Source of the DNA: Sulfuricella sp.
GTDB lineage: Bacteria; Pseudomonadota; Gammaproteobacteria; Burkholderiales; Sulfuricellaceae
Direction of reading: 5' to 3'
DNA: 8,553 nt
Assembly (NCBI GenBank): GCA_019911785.1
Contig: JAIOJM010000184.1
Span: forward strand, 1-8,553
The notes beneath the pieces were generated by a model that made no database searches, was not told the DNA's origin, and worked only from the letters and a program-made list of their open reading frames with translations. Below are positions 5,571 through 8,553 of the stretch, one piece after another; the stretch's first letter is position 1, and every line of letters begins with the position of its first letter. The translations under genes and the position numbers were made by a program.

Positions 5571-5721
5571 ACCGCAGAGGACGCGGAGGACGCAGAGGAA
5601 TTCAAAAGCTTGGCGAGAAACTTACTCACCAGTCAGTCGACAAGGCACGACTTCTCCATGCCTTGTCGCCTAGAGGCGTCTACGTTTGGTTTTCCTCTGC
5701 GTCCTCCGCGTCCTCTGCGGT
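5571..5721. repeat. 151-bp element with perfect 30-bp terminal inverted repeats
   Basis: Arms 5571-5600 (ACCGCAGAGGACGCGGAGGA then CGCAGAGGAA) and 5692-5721 are exact reverse complements over 30 bp. The 91-bp interior holds a second perfect 10-bp hairpin, CGACAAGGCA (5638-5647) with TGCCTTGTCG (5659-5668), and the small palindrome CGCCT-AG-AGGCG (5667-5678). The arm motif resembles the widespread 'cgcagaggacgcagagg' repeat that gives spurious [10 protein letters not shown] peptides in annotations (recalled). No transposase is encoded. It lies 8 bp beyond the ygjP stop and 28 bp before the gloA ATG, and would form a long mRNA hairpin between them. Confidence 0.8.
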
Positions 5722-5729
5722 AAACGGGT

Positions 5730-6473
5730 TTAAAAGCGGTGGTAACGGGCGCCACCAATCTTCAGCGCCCGCTGCGCCGCCGCGTATTGGGGCAGGATTT
5801 CCTCGACGATGGCCCAGAAGCGGGGGGAATGGTTGAGCTCCCGGATATGGGCCAGCTCGTGCACCACGACATAGTCGATCTGGCTGATGGGCGCCTGGAT
5901 CAGCCGCCAGCTCAGGCGGATATCGCCGCGCGAATTGCAGCTGCCCCAGCGGGTGCGGGCACCGGACAAGGCGACATTCCGCACCGCCAGCCCCATGCGA
6001 TCGGCGTAATGTTCCAGCCGCTGCACGAAATGGCGGCGCGCTTCGGCGCGATACCACTGCTCCAGCTTGCGCCTGACTGCCGCCGCATCCCCGGTGTCCT
6101 GCACCCTCACCACCAGGGTGTCGTCCTCCAGCAGGTGCGGCTGAGCCCGCGGGCCGCCTTCCATCAGGCGCAATACCAGCTCGCTGCCCAGGAACAGCAG
6201 CGTTTCCCCGTCGGCACAACTGAAGGAGGCCGGCTGGCGCTCCTGCCACTCCCGCAGCTTGTCGAACAGCCATCCGGAACGCTCCCGCAGCACCTGCTCC
6301 AGGCGGCTATCGGCGGCCCGTTGCGGGGCATTCACGGTCAGGCCGCGATGATCGATGCGCAGGCCGATGGTGCGGCGTTTCGGGCTGCGCTTGAGCAGAT
6401 AGGGGATTTCCCGGCCATCGAGCCGGAGGGTGCGGGTTTCGCTGGCGACGCGAGGCTTGGCGAAGAGGCCCAA
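5730..6473 (-). CDS. ygjP: YgjP-type (DUF45, SprT-like) zinc metallopeptidase
   Basis: A 247-residue soluble protein of the YgjP/DUF45 family, named UTP pyrophosphatase in some annotations. The N-terminal part has KRSPKRRTIGLRIDHRGLTVNAP (28-50). The catalytic region has TRWGSC (174-179), VVVHELAHI (202-210) with zinc ligands H205 and H209 and catalytic E206, and NHSPRFW (214-220) supplying the third histidine. Physiological substrate is not established. The start is TTG at 6473, 2 nt after the plsC stop, and no ATG or GTG offers an alternative before residue 100; translation is probably coupled to plsC, with GGGAAAT upstream as a weak ribosome-binding site. It is the fourth gene of the minus-strand cluster. 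Confidence 0.88.
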   Translation of the reverse strand: MGLFAKPRVASETRTLRLDGREIPYLLKRSPKRRTIGLRIDHRGLTVNAPQRAADSRLEQVLRERSGWLFDKLREWQERQPASFSCADGETLLFLGSELVLRLMEGGPRAQPHLLEDDTLVVRVQDTGDAAAVRRKLEQWYRAEARRHFVQRLEHYADRMGLAVRNVALSGARTRWGSCNSRGDIRLSWRLIQAPISQIDYVVVHELAHIRELNHSPRFWAIVEEILPQYAAAQRALKIGGARYHRF

Positions 6474-6475
6474 GG

Positions 6476-7192
6476 CTAGGATTTCCCAGCGGCAATGCGC
6501 GCCATTTCGCCCTCGATCCAGGCTTCCGCCCGCGCGTTCAGCTCGTCGGCCTTGAGACCTTTGGAGTCGATCGGCGGGCCGAAGCTGATGGTGATCGTGC
6601 CGGGTCGCTTGAGAAAACCGTTCTTGCCCCAGTACTCGCCGGCGTTGTGCGCCACCGGCAGCACCGGGGTTCCGGTATGGGTGGCGAGCCAGGCGCCGCC
6701 GATGTTGTATTTGCCTTTCTCACCCGGCCTGACGCGAGTGCCCTCGGGAAAAATCACGACCCAGAAGCCTTGTGCCAAGCGGTCCTTGCCCTGCTCCAGG
6801 ATCTGCTTCAGCGCGGCACGCCCGGCACCCCGATCGATGGCGATCGGGCTGGCGATGGCCAGCGCCCAGCCGAAAAACGGGATGCGCAGCAGCTCCCGTT
6901 TCAGCACCCACACCAGCGGCGGCAGGATGTCCTGGAACGCCAGGGTCTCCCACGCCGACTGGTGCTTGGACAGCACGACAACCTGAGTTTGGGGAATGTT
7001 CTCCCGGCCGACGATGCGGTAGGAAAGCCCGCAAGTCAGCTTCAGCCAGCGCAGCATGATCTTTGCCCAGTGCGCGATCAGGCGGTAGCGGGTGACGGGG
7101 TCAAAAGGCAGGGAAAAGAAGGCCGCGAAAAAAAACAGCGGGGTGAACAGCCACATCCCCAGCGCGAAGACGAAAGAGCGGAGCCAGATCAT
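6476..7192 (-). CDS. plsC: 1-acyl-sn-glycerol-3-phosphate acyltransferase PlsC
   Basis: PlsC acylates lysophosphatidic acid to phosphatidic acid at the inner membrane, the second acylation of phospholipid synthesis. The 238 residues start with a hydrophobic membrane segment (5-29, FVFALGMWLFTPLFFFAAFF). The acyltransferase motifs follow: SKHQSAWE (75-82) with H77, KRELLRIPFFGWA (98-110), FPEGTR (148-153), and GTPVLPVAH (174-182). The usual H-X4-D is H-X4-E here, which I recall as common in this bacterial branch. It sits between gmhB and ygjP. The ATG at 7192 is preceded by TTTAAAGA, a weak ribosome-binding site, with a repeat element further upstream. Confidence 0.93.
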   Translation of the reverse strand: MIWLRSFVFALGMWLFTPLFFFAAFFSLPFDPVTRYRLIAHWAKIMLRWLKLTCGLSYRIVGRENIPQTQVVVLSKHQSAWETLAFQDILPPLVWVLKRELLRIPFFGWALAIASPIAIDRGAGRAALKQILEQGKDRLAQGFWVVIFPEGTRVRPGEKGKYNIGGAWLATHTGTPVLPVAHNAGEYWGKNGFLKRPGTITISFGPPIDSKGLKADELNARAEAWIEGEMARIAAGKS

Positions 7193-7204
7193 TCTTTAAA
7201 AGCC

Positions 7205-7293
7205 GTGAGGAGTGAAGAGTTAGAAGTGAGGAGTAAAAGCACCCCACCATTGCCGTTTTTGACCTTACTCCTCACTCCTTACTCCTCACTCCT
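7205..7293. repeat. GTGAG/CTCAC inverted-repeat element, copy 3 (gmhB-plsC junction)
   Basis: Arms 7208-7236 and 7265-7293 are complementary at 26 of 29 positions, with a 28-nt loop: GAGGAGTGA…GTGAGGAGTAA against TTACTCCTCAC…CACTCCT. In the gmhB-plsC transcript this forms a long stem. The gmhB stop codon (7274-7272) and its last residues are in the arm nearest gmhB. It is the best-paired of the three related elements. Confidence 0.8.
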
Positions 7294-7829
7294 ATCACGT
7301 ATTTGACCGCTTCGCTGAGGTCGCTGAATATCAGCGTATTTTCCGGCAAGCCGCCCTTCTCCTGAGTCAGCTTGCCTTTGCCGGTGAGCACCAGGATCGG
7401 CTGGGCACCCACTTCCGCTGCGGCCTGCAGGTCACGCAAACTGTCTCCGATGCACGGCACGCCAGCCAGACTCATGCTGAAGCGCACGCCGATTTCGTGG
7501 AACATGCCGGGCTTGGGCTTGCGGCAGCCGCAATCCGAATCGGCGGCGTGGGGGCAGAAAAAGCACGCGTCGATGCGCGCGCCCACCTGTGCCAGCGCCT
7601 TGTGCATCTTGTCGTGAATGGCGTTGAGCATGGCCATGTCGAATAGGCCGCGGCCGACGCCGGACTGGTTGGTCGCGAGCACCACCTTGAAGCCGGCCTG
7701 GTTCAGGCGCGCAATCGCCTCCAGGCTGCCGGGTATGGGCTTCCACTCCTCCGGGCTCTTGATGAACTGATCGCTGTCGTAATTCACCACGCCGTCGCGA
7801 TCGAGAATAATCAGTTTGGTTAGGGGCAT
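7272..7829 (-). CDS. gmhB: D-glycero-beta-D-manno-heptose-1,7-bisphosphate 7-phosphatase GmhB
   Basis: GmhB removes the C7 phosphate from heptose bisphosphate on the way to ADP-heptose for the LPS inner core. The 185-residue HAD-family phosphatase shows LDRDGVVNYD (9-18) with nucleophile D10 and acid D12, ATNQSGVGRG (52-61), the zinc-binding loop CPH…CGCRKPKPGM with C92, H94, C100 and C102, and GDSLRDLQAA (128-137). The zinc loop separates GmhB from histidinol phosphatase-like HAD relatives only in part, but length and motif order fit GmhB well. It starts 12 nt after the glyS stop. The last residues IGVRSKE are encoded by the repeat element; a normal tail would probably end near KYV. Confidence 0.93.
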   Translation of the reverse strand: MPLTKLIILDRDGVVNYDSDQFIKSPEEWKPIPGSLEAIARLNQAGFKVVLATNQSGVGRGLFDMAMLNAIHDKMHKALAQVGARIDACFFCPHAADSDCGCRKPKPGMFHEIGVRFSMSLAGVPCIGDSLRDLQAAAEVGAQPILVLTGKGKLTQEKGGLPENTLIFSDLSEAVKYVIGVRSKE

Positions 7830-7841
7830 AGGTCTATCCCG

Positions 7842-8553
7842 TCAGGCCGCCAGTTTTGAAATGTCCGCCACCTGGTTCATCAGGTCGCCCAGGCTCTTCA
7901 GCAGGGCCAGGCGATTCGTACGCAGCTGCGGTTCCTCGGCCATCACCATCACCTGGTCGAAGAAGGTGTCGACCTCTGCGCGCACACCGGCCAGCGCCGT
8001 CAGTGCTTCTGTATAACCGCCGTTGTGAACCCATGAGACCACGCCTGGCGCCAATTCGTTCACAGCCCCGAACAGCGCCTTCTCCGCCGCCTCCGACATC
8101 AGCGCCAGATCCGCCCCGCCCGCCGGCAATTTGCCGGCTTTTTTCAGGATGTTCTGGATGCGCTTGTTGGCGGCCGCCAGCGCCTCCGCCTCCGGCAGCT
8201 GCTTGAAGGCGCGCACCGCCTCCAGGCGCGGGACCACCAGGTCGATGCGGGTCGGCGCCTGGCTCACCACCGCGTCGATCTCGTCCGGCGCGAAGCCCTT
8301 GTCGCGCAGATAGCCCTTCAGCCGCTCCAGCATGAAGCCGTGCACGTCGAGCGCCACGCTGTCGGCCAGCATTTCCGCCGGGAACAGCGCGCGGGTCTGT
8401 TGCAGTAGTTGTAGCAGGTCGAGCGGCAGGCCCAGCTCGGCGAGGATACGCAGCACGCCCAGGGCGTGGCGGCGCAGGCCGAAAGGATCCTTGTCGCCGG
8501 TCGGCACCAGGCCGATGCCGTAGATGCCGACCAGGGTATCCAGCTTGTCGGCC
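7842..8553 (-). CDS. glyS: Glycine-tRNA ligase beta subunit, C-terminal part (5' end outside window)
   Basis: The frame is open from the window edge (first full codon at 8552) to TGA at 7844-7842, about 236 residues of a protein normally near 690. GlyS with GlyQ forms the alpha2beta2 glycyl-tRNA synthetase of most bacteria. The fragment begins [20 protein letters not shown], then [17 protein letters not shown], the family's conserved stretch, followed by the helical C-terminal region with [18 protein letters not shown] and the anticodon-binding DALR-like tail ([29 protein letters not shown]). The apparent start at 8507 is an internal GTG. It heads the minus-strand cluster as seen here; glyQ would be expected just outside the window. 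Confidence 0.96.
   Translation of the reverse strand, partial: ADKLDTLVGIYGIGLVPTGDKDPFGLRRHALGVLRILAELGLPLDLLQLLQQTRALFPAEMLADSVALDVHGFMLERLKGYLRDKGFAPDEIDAVVSQAPTRIDLVVPRLEAVRAFKQLPEAEALAAANKRIQNILKKAGKLPAGGADLALMSEAAEKALFGAVNELAPGVVSWVHNGGYTEALTALAGVRAEVDTFFDQVMVMAEEPQLRTNRLALLKSLGDLMNQVADISKLAA

Noticed and set aside
5543..5629. Longer gloA frame starting at 5629
   Set aside because: The extra N-terminal 29 residues (SSASSASSA type) are translated from the inverted repeat; the family start and the SD are at 5542.
6944..6967. H-X4-E instead of H-X4-D in PlsC as a lost catalytic residue
   Set aside because: All other acyltransferase motifs are intact, and I recall the KHQSxWE form as normal for this bacterial branch.
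8505..8507. GTG at 8507 as the start of a short glyS
   Set aside because: The frame continues upstream with conserved GlyS sequence to the window edge, so the gene is simply cut by the window.

Overview
The window comes from a GC-rich proteobacterial chromosome, most likely a betaproteobacterium (order Nitrosomonadales or a relative). The evidence is the lptD-surA-pdxA-rsmA order, the facing glyS-gmhB-plsC-ygjP-gloA order, and the style of the proteins. This placement is inferred from gene order and protein character; no search was run.

Layout. Plus strand, 2-4616: the 3' part of lptD (LPS assembly at the outer membrane), surA (periplasmic chaperone that helps fold LptD and other outer-membrane proteins), pdxA (vitamin B6 synthesis) and rsmA (16S rRNA dimethylation). 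Minus strand, 8553-5405: the 3' part of glyS, then gmhB (LPS heptose synthesis), plsC (phosphatidic acid synthesis), a YgjP-type zinc metallopeptidase, and a remnant of glyoxalase I, gloA. The two operons converge. Between their ends lies a compact higB-higA toxin-antitoxin module (5296-4715, minus strand) with its own recognisable promoter.

The genes are mostly ordinary housekeeping genes. The unusual part is what sits between them. Almost every gene junction with any room carries an inverted-repeat element: two kinds between lptD and surA, a GTGAG/CTCAC type at surA/pdxA, pdxA/rsmA and gmhB/plsC, and a perfect 30-bp inverted repeat between ygjP and gloA. These elements supply stop codons, extra terminal residues and even start-codon context to the neighbouring genes. 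At surA the start codon lies inside a 21-bp stem, preceded by an eight-codon upstream ORF that occupies the opposite arm.

Other points worth a second look: gloA appears to have lost its middle in frame, keeping its first ~35 and last ~10 residues; the higB promoter is placed so that the transcript would begin at the higB ATG; and HigB has a shortened active-site loop. I see no CRISPR array, tRNA, rRNA, transposase or phage gene, and no clear undescribed multi-gene system. The best candidates for new biology are the surA leader structure and the repeat elements acting as gene-boundary parts.
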